DNA from: JBEGHD01 sp049334165
GTDB lineage: Bacteria > Bacteroidota > Bacteroidia > Flavobacteriales_D > Sanyastnellaceae
Assembly (NCBI GenBank): GCA_049334165.1
Contig: JBEGHD010000014.1
Strand: one strand, 5' to 3'
DNA length: 64,000 nucleotides
The notes under the pieces were generated by a model that ran no database searches, had not been told where the DNA came from, and was given only the letters and a program-made list of their open reading frames with translations. Position numbers and translations under genes: made by a program. The number at the start of each line of letters is the position of its first letter. The stretch's first letter is position 1. This document shows positions 27,911 through 36,382 of the stretch, one piece after another.

Positions 27911-29356
27911 TTATTCCGTTTCCTCCTCTTCCCGCGGCAAATCCACTCCGCCAGCCAAAGCGCGATAGAGTCCAATTCTGAATTCAATCAAATTTTGCTG
28001 TGCAGTAATGAGCTGCCGTTGGAGGTTCTGCTTTTCATTCTCAGCTGTCAGCACATCGAGGTAATTGCTCATTCCATTAAAATACTGCATGCGCAATTGC
28101 TCACTCGTTTGACTGGCCAGCTTTACCTGTTCTTCAAGGACCTCTATCGATTTTTTCTGTTTGTTCTCCTGAACCAAAGCATCTTCTACTTCGCGAAAAG
28201 CCACCAAAACTGTTTGACCGTACTCGTAGAGGCGCTGCTCTTTTACCGACTCCGTCCTGTCCACTTCGGCTTTTAAGCGACCTCCATAAAAAATCGGGGC
28301 TAGCAAATTTCCGGCAAGCGAATAGGCCCATCCTTCCACCAGCCCGCTAAAGTCGTTGGCCCGCACTGACATGTTTGAATTGATTGTCAGTCGCGGGTAT
28401 TGACTGCTGATGGCGGAAGCTACTTCTCTGTCGGCAGCTTTTAAAAGACTAAAAGAAGCTTGTACATCGGGGCGTCTTTCTATCAGATCGGCCGGAATGC
28501 CAGTATTAGGCAAATCAGGTAATTCGGGAAGTGAATCGGCCTGATAGTCCAGTTCTAGTTGCGGTGGTCTTCCCAGTAGAAGAGCCAGTTGGTTTTCGAG
28601 CACTGCCACTCTCGACTCGAGTTGATACTGTTGCTGGCGAGTAGACTCCACTAGTTGTTGTTGTCTCAGAATGTCTACCCCGCGAATTTGTCCGCTACCG
28701 TAACGATTGCGCAGTAGTCGGAGAATTTTCTCGTTGTTTTCAACTTGTCTTTTTAGAAGATCAAGTTCGAGCCTGGCCGACTCCAGTCGGTACCAAACTG
28801 TAGTGATTTCTGCAGAGATAGAAACCGCGAGTGCACGGTAATCGAGCATTGTTGCTTCTGACCGAAAGCGCTCGGCATCGACAGCTGATCGCAATCGACC
28901 CCAGATGTCCACCTCATAAAAAGCACGAAGTCCGAGTTGAATATTTTCACCACCCACAAAATCCGGCTCCGGCCGACTGATAGCACTTTGAACGTTGGCT
29001 TCCACTTCGGGAAACAAAACTGATCGCTCTCTTCTCACCACGGCCTCAGAAGCTTCGAGGCGCTCCCATGCAGCAAGCAGATTGAAATTGGAATCCAGTG
29101 CTGACGAGACAAACTCATTGAGCTGTTCATCTTCAAAGCTACGCCACCAGCGATCCTGTATCTGGACGTTTCCAGTTGTTGTAAACTTTTCCGGAGATTC
29201 TAATGGAAGTGCACTCTCCTTAACTTTGGGAGAGCATCCTGCGAGAAAAAAAATGGCAGTCAACGCGGTGAGCAAGCAAAACCTGAAAGAAGGTGGCGCT
29301 GCGAATGAAAAGTCTTTGCATGTCGTCAGCAAAACTGACAATGGACTAAGCCGCAT
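27911..29356 (-). CDS. RND efflux outer-membrane channel lipoprotein (TolC/NodT family)
   Basis: A 481-residue protein with a lipobox FLAGC after an unusually long N-terminal leader of about 40 residues. Two OEP repeats are seen, each with the long helices typical of TolC; FYEVDIWGRLRSAVDAERFRS and GIPADLIERRPDVQASFSLLKAADREV are diagnostic NodT motifs. The family is about 450-490 residues long. First gene of the efflux operon. A later start could shorten the leader, but no good alternative ATG is seen before the lipobox. Confidence 0.92.
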   Translation of the reverse strand: MRLSPLSVLLTTCKDFSFAAPPSFRFCLLTALTAIFFLAGCSPKVKESALPLESPEKFTTTGNVQIQDRWWRSFEDEQLNEFVSSALDSNFNLLAAWERLEASEAVVRRERSVLFPEVEANVQSAISRPEPDFVGGENIQLGLRAFYEVDIWGRLRSAVDAERFRSEATMLDYRALAVSISAEITTVWYRLESARLELDLLKRQVENNEKILRLLRNRYGSGQIRGVDILRQQQLVESTRQQQYQLESRVAVLENQLALLLGRPPQLELDYQADSLPELPDLPNTGIPADLIERRPDVQASFSLLKAADREVASAISSQYPRLTINSNMSVRANDFSGLVEGWAYSLAGNLLAPIFYGGRLKAEVDRTESVKEQRLYEYGQTVLVAFREVEDALVQENKQKKSIEVLEEQVKLASQTSEQLRMQYFNGMSNYLDVLTAENEKQNLQRQLITAQQNLIEFRIGLYRALAGGVDLPREEEETE

Positions 29357-29465
29357 TTAAGGTTGACAATTTATTAAGCTGTAAAACAATTCAACCAAAA
29401 TTGCTTAAAGATGTTCGGAACGCCAAACTGGAGGGATGATTGGGGAAGTTCGGTTATTAGGTAAT

Positions 29466-29590
29466 TAAGGTGACAACCTTCTGCGCCAAAGCTTGCGCCA
29501 CCGCACGCTGTCGCAGAAGCTTTAGCGTAGGCGCCTAAAGCTATGGCGACACGCGGTCTGCGGCACGCTGACGAAAAGCGAGGAAGGTAA
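29466..29590. repeat. GC-rich imperfect inverted repeats
   Basis: Within this stretch CTTCTGCG (near 29479) is matched by CGCAGAAG (near 29512), and GCTTTAGCG (near 29520) by GCCTAAAGC (near 29533). The block is much richer in G and C than the surrounding intergenic DNA. Similar GC-rich repeats are common between genes in Bacteroidota. No gene is seen. Confidence 0.5.
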
Positions 29591-29614
29591 CTATCTAAAG
29601 TAAAATTTACTAGT

Positions 29615-29785
29615 CCTCCCCCGTCTCGTTCCTCGACACCCCCTCCAAAGGGGGATATGGCGTTGACCAATTTCAAAGAGAACAATCTTCCAGGTTTTTT
29701 GCTGCTCAACAAACGCTAACAAATAGCATGAGGTGGCTCGATCCCTGTCCCCCTTTGGAGGGGGTGGCCGTAGGCCGGGGGAGGA
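29615..29785. repeat. inverted-repeat element with CCCCCTCCAAAGGGGG ends
   Basis: The left arm (29615-29655) has CCTCCCCCG and CACCCCCTCCAAAGGGGG; the right arm (29748-29785) has CCCCCTTTGGAGGGGGTG and CGGGGGAGG, its reverse complement in outline. About 90 bases with no gene lie between. The arms resemble the GC-rich ends around the DUF559 gene at 59485, so this may be a gene-less relative of that element. It separates the efflux operon from katG. Confidence 0.65.
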
Positions 29786-29941
29786 TTGTTTATTCTCAAT
29801 TAAATCTACTTTTTGATTTGTCGTTTCGATGCAAATCTTGCATTCGCAAAAAAGTCTAACATCCAACTATTCCAACCACCAACATAGACTCTGTCAATAT
29901 TTCAATAAAATATATTGATTTCACTTATTGGTCAATTGGAG

Positions 29942-29949
29942 TAACTTTG
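29942..29949 (+). promoter_or_regulatory. katG promoter -7 element
   Basis: TAACTTTG matches the Bacteroidota -7 consensus TAnnTTTG exactly and lies 40 bases before the katG start. Two upstream TTG triplets (29915, 29928) are possible -33 elements, neither at ideal spacing. Confidence 0.55.
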
Positions 29950-29988
29950 AAATTCAATTGAAGTTGTTTCACTCAAAATTCTGAAATC

Positions 29989-32352
29989 ATGAAAAGAATA
30001 CTACTACTCTCAGGTCTTCTGCTGGCCTTTGCCGTGCAGGGACAAGCTCAAAAAGAATCTTCGGGAGGCTGCCCTTTTGGATTCGACAAAATGGGAAAGA
30101 AAAATAAAACTGAAACCACTGCAGATGAAACGCAACAGCTAAACGAAGGCGAACAAAAAGCCCGTGAAACTGCCCATGGTGCGATGGCCGAAGGTGAAGG
30201 TGAAAAAGACATTAACCCTGACGGCAACACCAACAACGAGTGGTGGCCAAACAGACTCGACCTGAGTGTGCTGCGCCAGCATTCTCAAATGTCGAACCCG
30301 ATGGGCGAAGACTTCAACTACGTGGAAGCTTTTAACAGTCTCGACTACGAGGCGCTGAAGCAAGACCTGCGCGACTTGATGACCGACTCGCAAGATTGGT
30401 GGCCGGCCGACTGGGGACACTACGGCCCGTTCTTTATCCGCATGGCCTGGCACAGTGCCGGAACCTACCGCACCGGAGATGGCCGCGGTGGATCGCGCGA
30501 TGGACAACAGCGTTTTGCCCCCATCAACAGCTGGCCAGACAATGCCAACCTCGACAAGGCACGCAGACTGCTGTGGCCAATCAAACAGAAGTACGGAAAC
30601 AAAATCTCGTGGGCAGATCTCATGATCCTCACCGGAAATGTTGCCCTGGAATCGATGGGATTTGAAACCTACGGATATGGTGGTGGCCGTGAAGATGTTT
30701 GGGAACCAGCCAGCAACGTCTACTGGGGACCGGAAACCAAATGGCTCGATGACAAGCGCTATTCTGGCGATCGCGAGCTCGAACGCCCTTTGGCCGCTGT
30801 GCAAATGGGATTGATCTACGTGAACCCCGAAGGTCCAAACGGAAACCCCGACCCCGTTGCCGCAGCTCACGACATTCGCGAGACTTTTGGCAGGATGGGA
30901 ATGAACGATGAAGAAACAGTAGCTTTGATTGCCGGTGGTCACACACTCGGAAAAACTCACGGTGCTGGCGATGCCTCCAACGTTGGCCCGGAACCCGAAG
31001 CTGCTCCAATTGAAGAGCAGGGCCTCGGCTGGAAAAGCTCTTACAAATCTGGTAAGGGTGGCGATGCCATCACATCTGGACTCGAAGTGATTTGGACAAA
31101 AACCCCAACCGAATGGAGTCAGGGTTTCTTTAAAGCTCTTTTTGCCCACGAGTGGGAATTGACAAAAAGCCCGGCAGGCGCTCACCAGTGGGTTGCCGTG
31201 GATGCCGATCCCATTTTCCCCGATGCGCACGACTCAACAAAAATGCACCGACCAACGATGTTGACTACCGACCTCTCGTTGCGTTTCGATCCTGAGTATG
31301 AAAAAATCTCGAGGAGATTCCACGAAAACCCCGAAGAGTTCAATGAGGCGTTTGCCAAAGCGTGGTTCAAACTCACTCACCGCGACATGGGACCAAAGGA
31401 ACTCTACCTCGGGCCGGAAGTACCGGAAGAAGATTTGATCTGGCAGGATCCAATTCCGGAGGTGGATTATGAGTTGATCGGACAAAGTGACATCGACATG
31501 CTGAAGAAGAAAATTCTGAATTCGGGATTGACCACTTCGGAGCTTGTTGAAACAGCCTGGGCTTCGGCCTCGACTTTCCGCGGATCAGATTTCAAAGGTG
31601 GAGCCAATGGAGCTCGCATTCGCCTTGAGCCGCAGCGCAACTGGGAAGTGAACAACCCGGAGCAGCTCGACAAGGTGTTGAACAAGCTGGCGGAAATTCA
31701 AAAAGAATTTAATTCCAAAAACAAGTCGAAACAAGTTTCTATGGCCGACCTGATCGTGCTTGGAGGAAATGCCGCAGTGGAAAAAGCCGCACAGAAAGCG
31801 GGCTACACGGTTGTAGTTCCGTTCACTCCCGGAAGAGCTGACGCCACACAGGAGCAAACCGATGTGGAATCGATGGCAGTGCTCGAGCCGATGGCCGATG
31901 GTTTTAGAAACTATCAAAAAACGCAGTACACTTTCACGACCGAGGAACTACTCGTGGACAAAGCGCAATTGTTGACGCTCACCGCTCCCGAGATGACCGT
32001 TCTCGTTGGCGGAATGCGCGCACTCAACACAAATTACGATGATTCCAACACCGGAATTTTCACCAACCGTCCCGGAGTTTTGACCAACGACTACTACGTC
32101 AACCTGCTCGACATGAGCACAGAGTGGAAAGCCACAGACGACTCGAAACTGATGTTTGAAGGTCGAGATCGTGAAACTGGCGAGATCAAGTGGACCGCCA
32201 CCAGGGCCGACTTGATTTTCGGATCCAACTCCGAGCTGAGAGCACTTGCCGAAGTTTATGCCCAGGACGATAACAAAGAGAAGTTTGTAAACGACTTCGT
32301 AAAAGCCTGGACAAAAGTGATGACGCTGGACAGATTTGACACTATGCAGTAA
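29989..32352 (+). CDS. katG: exported catalase-peroxidase
   Basis: A bifunctional haem enzyme that removes hydrogen peroxide. At 787 residues it is longer than the usual 720-740 because of a signal peptide (MKRILLLSGLLLAFAVQGQA) and a charged linker. The distal triad is Arg151, Trp154 and His155; the proximal haem ligand is His318 in AGGHTLGKTHG. The Trp154-Tyr277-Met303 crosslink of true catalase-peroxidases is conserved. The C-terminal haem-less copy of the peroxidase domain is present. The signal sequence predicts a periplasmic location, like KatP-type enzymes. A perfect TAnnTTTG promoter precedes and a strong terminator follows it. Confidence 0.97.
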   Translation: MKRILLLSGLLLAFAVQGQAQKESSGGCPFGFDKMGKKNKTETTADETQQLNEGEQKARETAHGAMAEGEGEKDINPDGNTNNEWWPNRLDLSVLRQHSQMSNPMGEDFNYVEAFNSLDYEALKQDLRDLMTDSQDWWPADWGHYGPFFIRMAWHSAGTYRTGDGRGGSRDGQQRFAPINSWPDNANLDKARRLLWPIKQKYGNKISWADLMILTGNVALESMGFETYGYGGGREDVWEPASNVYWGPETKWLDDKRYSGDRELERPLAAVQMGLIYVNPEGPNGNPDPVAAAHDIRETFGRMGMNDEETVALIAGGHTLGKTHGAGDASNVGPEPEAAPIEEQGLGWKSSYKSGKGGDAITSGLEVIWTKTPTEWSQGFFKALFAHEWELTKSPAGAHQWVAVDADPIFPDAHDSTKMHRPTMLTTDLSLRFDPEYEKISRRFHENPEEFNEAFAKAWFKLTHRDMGPKELYLGPEVPEEDLIWQDPIPEVDYELIGQSDIDMLKKKILNSGLTTSELVETAWASASTFRGSDFKGGANGARIRLEPQRNWEVNNPEQLDKVLNKLAEIQKEFNSKNKSKQVSMADLIVLGGNAAVEKAAQKAGYTVVVPFTPGRADATQEQTDVESMAVLEPMADGFRNYQKTQYTFTTEELLVDKAQLLTLTAPEMTVLVGGMRALNTNYDDSNTGIFTNRPGVLTNDYYVNLLDMSTEWKATDDSKLMFEGRDRETGEIKWTATRADLIFGSNSELRALAEVYAQDDNKEKFVNDFVKAWTKVMTLDRFDTMQ

Positions 32353-32394
32353 AAGATAAACAGAACTCTCACCGGAGTTCAAATTGAAAAACTG

Positions 32395-32434
32395 AAAAGG
32401 GACGCGGCCAAATGGCTGTTGTCCCTTTTTTTTT
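32395..32434 (+). terminator. katG terminator
   Basis: AAAAGGGAC pairs with GTCCCTTTT, with an inner CGGC/GCTG stem, followed by a run of T. A near copy with the same inner sequence is the terminator at 38331. In both places the dispersed leader repeat follows directly, so the terminator seems to be part of that repeat unit. Confidence 0.85.
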
Positions 32435-32469
32435 GTTTTGCCGGCTAATTGGACCGAAACACCGGCCAC

Positions 32470-32672
32470 CTTCCTCCCACTTTTCAGAAAGTTCGAAAAG
32501 CTCTAAATTGGTCGAAGTAGATAAAGACTAAGCCATGTGAAAATTGGAGATTTGCAAAAAATCATATCGAAAACCTCACTCATATGCAGACCTACCTGCT
32601 GAATAACAATGAATTAAACAAACAACAGACATTGCTGCATAAAGAGACATGTCACTTTAGCAACAGTTGTAC
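32470..32672 (+). repeat. dispersed leader repeat, copy 1
   Basis: It is near-identical over about 190 bases to 38390-38602 and related to 55342-55552. It begins AGAAAGTTCGAAAAG, has a promoter-like TAAATTGG, then TTTGCAAAAAATCATATCG and CTACCTGCTGAATAAC. It ends in a palindrome AAAGAGACATGTCACTTT (32641-32658), then AGCAACAGTTGT. The first orphan gene of the array starts 22 bases after its end. All three copies lie directly after the 3' end of an unrelated gene. Confidence 0.9.
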
Positions 32673-32694
32673 TGCATTAAAGAAAACCAAACCG

Positions 32695-33138
32695 ATGTTT
32701 GACATATTTAAAAGAAAATCAAAAGAATTACCACCTTTCAACGAGCTTGAAAATTCAGAATTAAAAGACAAATTCTTCATGCGACTTTTACAATGGGATT
32801 GGATAGATCGAGACACAATCCATGTTATTGACAATAACGCTCCAAGGATGATTACCATGGATCCGTGGCCTCAATTAGTCTATCTCGGTGCGACAGGACA
32901 GCAGACAATAACAGAATTTGTTTACGAAATGGCAGGGAAATACGGCAAAAGCCAGACAATTCCTGAAAATTTAGACCTGACCGTCCTTGATACCATCGAC
33001 CGTCTTTTGAATGAAAACCTCGTAAGACTATCAAATGAAAGAAAAGCTCTTCCATACTACATTAACTTGCCGAGAAGTAAACAAGACAAGGAAAAAGCTG
33101 AAAAACTGATGATTATCGACAACTACATCAAAAAATAA
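32695..33138 (+). CDS. orphan cassette protein, PqqD-like fold suspected
   Basis: It has 147 residues from the ATG at 32695. The longer frame from 32584 is rejected because its first 37 codons lie in the leader repeat, where copy 2 has no ATG. The region MITMDPWPQLVYLGATGQQT through DLTVLDTIDRLLNENLVRLS resembles the winged-helix peptide-binding PqqD-like domain (strands, then ITEFVYEMA and a final helix). The resemblance is by eye only. First gene of a cassette-like array; a palindromic site begins eight bases after its stop. Confidence 0.6.
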   Translation: MFDIFKRKSKELPPFNELENSELKDKFFMRLLQWDWIDRDTIHVIDNNAPRMITMDPWPQLVYLGATGQQTITEFVYEMAGKYGKSQTIPENLDLTVLDTIDRLLNENLVRLSNERKALPYYINLPRSKQDKEKAEKLMIIDNYIKK

Positions 33139-33145
33139 AAAAACG

Positions 33146-33280
33146 CAGTACAACACAAAATAAACGCAATGCGGCTTTACTCGTCCTTCGTTTCATGTTC
33201 AGGGTCGACAAGAACATGTTCCGTAATTCTAACTAACTGCGGAAAAAGCCGCACTGACGTTTATTAAATACGTTAGCAAC
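33146..33280 (+). repeat. attC-like imperfect palindrome (site 3)
   Basis: The left arm AATAAACGCAATGCGGCTTT (33159-33178) pairs with AAGCCGCACTGACGTTTATT (33246-33265), with one extra base on the right arm. The outer left ACAAC (33150-33154) faces the outer right GTTAGCAAC (33272-33280) across spacers of different length (4 and 6 bases). The loop has GGGTCGACAAGAACATGTTCC, related to other loop cores. The stem sequence differs from other sites while the architecture is the same. Confidence 0.75.
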
Positions 33281-33298
33281 TCTATAAAAGAAAGAAAA

Positions 33299-33808
33299 AT
33301 GAGACAATTATTTGGAATCTTACTATTTAGCCTTATAACAATCATATGTTTTGGACAGGAAAACATTAAAATTTTTTACAGTGAAGACTACTCAGTTGAA
33401 TTGAACGGAGTATCAGTAAATAATGAAACTACTTATCAAGAGATAGTGGAAATGCTTGGCCAGCCAGAAATTTATAAAGAGTATTCAACAGGGAAAATTA
33501 ATTATCGATACCCAGAATTGGGTCTTGTGTTTCATACAGTGAATGGTAAACTACTGACATTGGCGATGAACTTTAATTGGGACGGGGATAAAAACTTTCC
33601 GAACACAACTTTTGAAGGAGTTCTAAAAATAGGTGAAACAACAATAAATAAAGAAACAACAGAAAGCATCATTAATCAACTGGAAAGCTTCAAAATTAAA
33701 TGCATCATGGCTGGAATGTGCATGAACAACCCTAAAGAAATCAAGAACCCGATTCTCTTGGGCTTTAAGGACGAGTCGATTACTCAAGTATGCATTGAGT
33801 TTCATTAA
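33299..33808 (+). CDS. exported orphan cassette protein
   Basis: A 169-residue protein with a signal peptide (MRQLFGILLFSLITIICFGQ). The mature part contains VSVNNETTYQEIVEMLGQPE and YPELGLVFHTVNGKLLTLAM, then FNWDGDKNFPNTTFEGVL, a pattern seen in other Bacteroidota hypothetical proteins, but I cannot name the family securely. It lies between two palindromic sites with 18 bases before its start and eight after its stop. Confidence 0.65.
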   Translation: MRQLFGILLFSLITIICFGQENIKIFYSEDYSVELNGVSVNNETTYQEIVEMLGQPEIYKEYSTGKINYRYPELGLVFHTVNGKLLTLAMNFNWDGDKNFPNTTFEGVLKIGETTINKETTESIINQLESFKIKCIMAGMCMNNPKEIKNPILLGFKDESITQVCIEFH

Positions 33809-33816
33809 ATAAAACA

Positions 33817-33950
33817 GTTATCAACAATGGCTATAAAGAATAGGGTGAACCGTGGTTTCTGCAAGTTTCAGGCTTTAGCAATCTTTGTCCTGGCACTCAA
33901 GTTCGATGCTCCGAAGTACCCTATTCCTCATAGCCGTGGCCTTTAGCAAC
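33817..33950 (+). repeat. attC-like imperfect palindrome (site 4)
   Basis: GGCTATAAAGAATAGGGT (33829-33846) pairs with ACCCTATTCCTCATAGCC (33918-33935), 15 of 18. Outer boxes are TCAAC on the left (33821-33825) and TTTAGCAAC on the right (33942-33950). It begins eight bases after a stop and ends 13 bases before the next start. Confidence 0.75.
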
Positions 33951-33963
33951 AATAAGTACCAAT

Positions 33964-35724
33964 ATGAAAATTCGCCTTAACATATTTCTGATTCTATTGA
34001 GCACCTGGTTACTGAATGCGTGTGCATCGGTCAAAAATACATCTGACCCAAACATTAAAGCGGAACGAATTTCATCCCCAGTTGATACCATTTTTGTGGA
34101 TTACAAGCCGAACCTCCCTGAGACAAAATATCAGGTTTTCAGAGCATCTATAGATGGAAAGTCTGGATGGATGAATGTTGATGGTGAATGGATCGTAACA
34201 CCTAAATATGACAATGAATTCAAAAGAGAATGGTCTGAAGGCATTAATATTTGTCGTAAAGAAGGTAAGTATGGTGCTGTCAATTTTAGAAATGAAATTG
34301 TAATCCCATTTGAATACGATTATCCTCCAGCGAACTGTTCAGATGGATTAATATTGGTTAAGGACAGCTTAAATCAGGAAGCCTACTTCTCAAAACAGGG
34401 TACTAAAATGACAAGTTTTGAGAAGAGACAACCAGAGTTTAGGAATGGATTTGCGATAGTCAGGTCGAACCGAAAGGTATTAGCCCGTTACCCTCGTATG
34501 GATCTTGAAAATTCGAATCGAACCACGGACATTTACAGTGGTGATTTCGCTGTGATCAATACAAATTTTGATACTCTACTTCAATTTGAAAATGTTGCAT
34601 TTTTACTTGAATTTGGAACATTAAATAATAATAGACGAACTTTCTTTCTATATCCTTATATGGGATTGCATGCAGATATCGGTATTTCATATGGTCAATA
34701 TGGATACTTGGATGGAAAGGGAAACATAGCTATTGAACCAAAATTCAGAGCCTCAGATGTATTCATTCCTGTCAGAGGCGGATTTGTTCGTGTTCCTGAT
34801 TGTCCCTTCAACTATAATCTGTCATTGGTAAGAGAATTAGATGATTATTACTTTATCGATACCATTGGGAACACTTCTTTTCAATTACACACAAACAGGG
34901 AAAAGATTTTTGATGTAAGCAATTTCAATAACCACGGCATAGCTGGATATCGAACGTTTGGCAAGTCTACAAATGGAATAAACCCGAACCATAGCATGAT
35001 TCATTTAATAGATTCTACGGGAAAAGTCATGCATGAAGCATTTGAGAGTGATGCGCCACTGTCTTATGTAGAAGGTAATATTAGTCATTATCCACATAAT
35101 AATCTCATTTCCATATACGACAAACCGAATGCAGTTCAACGAATCTACACCCCAGATTTTCAACCATTCGCGTCATTTCCACTAAACGATTCTTCTGAAA
35201 CAGTCAACTATCATTACAGAGGTTTGTTCGACACCCAGGTAGATGATCAATTTATTTTGACACAGTACAGAAGTAGGGAGAATTCAGCTGGTTATCCAGG
35301 TAATCAACAACGTCTGGTAGATAAAAATGGAGATGCCAAGTCCTCATGGTTCTCTTACAAAAACATACTCTCAAGCTTATATGGCAATTTCTCGTTCATA
35401 GATTCTACTACAATGACGACAACACTTTATGATTTTGGTAAAAATGAGCTCTTCAAATGTGACTCATGTTTCTTTTACTATGGATATAAGCTGAGATCGA
35501 ACGGTATTCATAAAGTTCAGCTTTCCAACGGGGACTGGGTGTTTATAAATTATCAAGGAAAAGTACTAAGCGATGTGTTTGACTCATTAGATGAGGAGGT
35601 ATACAACCTTACCGAACAAGTAAAAACGTTCAATATCAATGTGCACGTTACAATAAAAGCCAGGGAACACGAATTCGAAAAGCTCTTCAAGCAATCGAGC
35701 ATGTATGAAAGAATAATAAATTGA
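33964..35724 (+). CDS. WG-repeat lipoprotein
   Basis: A 586-residue lipoprotein (lipobox LLNAC, Cys19). Several degenerate WG repeats are visible: SGWMNVDGEWIVTPKYDNE, YGAVNFRNEIVIPFEYD, YGYLDGKGNIAIEPKFR and WVFINYQGKVLSDVFDS. Probably a surface or periplasmic binding protein. It is the largest gene in the cassette-like array, flanked by a palindromic site on each side. Very A+T-rich compared with katG nearby. Confidence 0.75.
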   Translation: MKIRLNIFLILLSTWLLNACASVKNTSDPNIKAERISSPVDTIFVDYKPNLPETKYQVFRASIDGKSGWMNVDGEWIVTPKYDNEFKREWSEGINICRKEGKYGAVNFRNEIVIPFEYDYPPANCSDGLILVKDSLNQEAYFSKQGTKMTSFEKRQPEFRNGFAIVRSNRKVLARYPRMDLENSNRTTDIYSGDFAVINTNFDTLLQFENVAFLLEFGTLNNNRRTFFLYPYMGLHADIGISYGQYGYLDGKGNIAIEPKFRASDVFIPVRGGFVRVPDCPFNYNLSLVRELDDYYFIDTIGNTSFQLHTNREKIFDVSNFNNHGIAGYRTFGKSTNGINPNHSMIHLIDSTGKVMHEAFESDAPLSYVEGNISHYPHNNLISIYDKPNAVQRIYTPDFQPFASFPLNDSSETVNYHYRGLFDTQVDDQFILTQYRSRENSAGYPGNQQRLVDKNGDAKSSWFSYKNILSSLYGNFSFIDSTTMTTTLYDFGKNELFKCDSCFFYYGYKLRSNGIHKVQLSNGDWVFINYQGKVLSDVFDSLDEEVYNLTEQVKTFNINVHVTIKAREHEFEKLFKQSSMYERIIN

Positions 35725-35725
35725 T

Positions 35726-35780
35726 GTTGCTAGCAAAACCGAATTTGCAATAAAACGCGGTTTAGCTAAACTGTTGGAAC
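35726..35780 (+). repeat. short attC-like palindrome (site 5)
   Basis: AGCAAAACCG (35732-35741) pairs with CGGTTTAGCT (35758-35767), 9 of 10. The right outer box is GTTGGAAC (35773-35780). At 55 bases it is near the minimum size of known attC sites. It starts one base after the WG lipoprotein stop codon. Confidence 0.5.
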
Positions 35781-35837
35781 ACATTAATCAAAAGAACATT
35801 ACTAATTTCGACTTCAATAGTCCTATCAATTCTACCC

Positions 35838-36281
35838 TTGGTGAGCTTCTTAGGACATATCGTCCTCGATAAAATACAGACACAGCAATTGGACTATCAA
35901 AATGCGGTAGCTTCCTGGATGGAAGATGAGACTGGAATACAAATCCCACCAGATTCAAGGCTCATGGAATTCTCTGCTGGAGTAGAATATGGAAAGCTAC
36001 TGAAGTACAATATGCCCGATCAGACACTTGACTCATTTATTTTGAATTACAGCTTATCAAGTATCCTTCCGGAAGATGCCAGGACTCTCCTAATTATAGA
36101 TATGGACGAGAATTGGGAAAATGAGAAACTAACTGGACAAAAAGACTATTATTTGCTTGAAGATTGTAAAAAGGGATTGAGATGGACTATTCTAGTTGAA
36201 AGAAATCAAGGACTGTGCTGGTTCGAAGTCATTCATGCTGACTTTTCAGGACATGTTCCTGAATGTGAGAAAGAAAAATAA
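35838..36281 (+). CDS. orphan cassette protein, unknown
   Basis: This 147-residue frame starts with GTG at 35838. It has no signal peptide or membrane helix; the region LPEDARTLLIIDMDENWENEKL through WTILVERNQGLCWFEVIHAD is a plausible small alpha/beta protein. No family is recognised. The start is uncertain, because 57 bases separate it from the site before it, more than for other cassettes. A palindrome follows its stop at once. Confidence 0.5.
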   Translation: MVSFLGHIVLDKIQTQQLDYQNAVASWMEDETGIQIPPDSRLMEFSAGVEYGKLLKYNMPDQTLDSFILNYSLSSILPEDARTLLIIDMDENWENEKLTGQKDYYLLEDCKKGLRWTILVERNQGLCWFEVIHADFSGHVPECEKEK

Positions 36282-36284
36282 CGA

Positions 36285-36341
36285 ATTGCCAACGAAAGCT
36301 ATCGCGCACTAAAGAATGCACCATAGCGAGTGCCGTTGAAC
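36285..36341 (+). repeat. short attC-like palindrome (site 6)
   Basis: The left outer box TGCCAAC (36287-36293), spacer, GCTATCGCGCA (36298-36308), eight-base loop, TGCACCATAGC (36317-36327), spacer GAGTGCC and GTTGAAC (36335-36341). The last box fits the integron R' consensus GTTRRRY exactly, and the two spacers differ in length, as in attC sites. It begins four bases after the preceding stop. Confidence 0.7.
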
Positions 36342-36382
36342 GAAGACCGATCCAAGGTGTACAACCATAGCAAATTCACACA

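Noticed and set aside
29374..29866. Several short minus-strand frames of 90-112 codons
   Set aside because: They are translations of the GC-rich inverted repeats and show no conserved domain.
30139..31230. 363-codon frame on the minus strand
   Set aside because: It is the reverse shadow of katG, whose haem and catalytic motifs are certain; the frame has no recognisable domain or start region.
32470..32672. Leader repeat as a CRISPR array or insertion-sequence end
   Set aside because: There are only three dispersed copies, no spacer-repeat pattern, no transposase and no terminal inverted repeats bounding a gene.
32584..32694. Longer start for the first cassette gene
   Set aside because: These codons lie in the leader repeat; copy 2 of the repeat lacks the ATG and leads to an unrelated gene.
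33146..33280. Palindromic sites as plain transcription terminators or REP elements
   Set aside because: They lack T-runs, have long structured loops with a shared core, carry the AAC and GTT boxes in fixed places, and differ in stem sequence, which fits recombination sites better. A terminator side role cannot be excluded.
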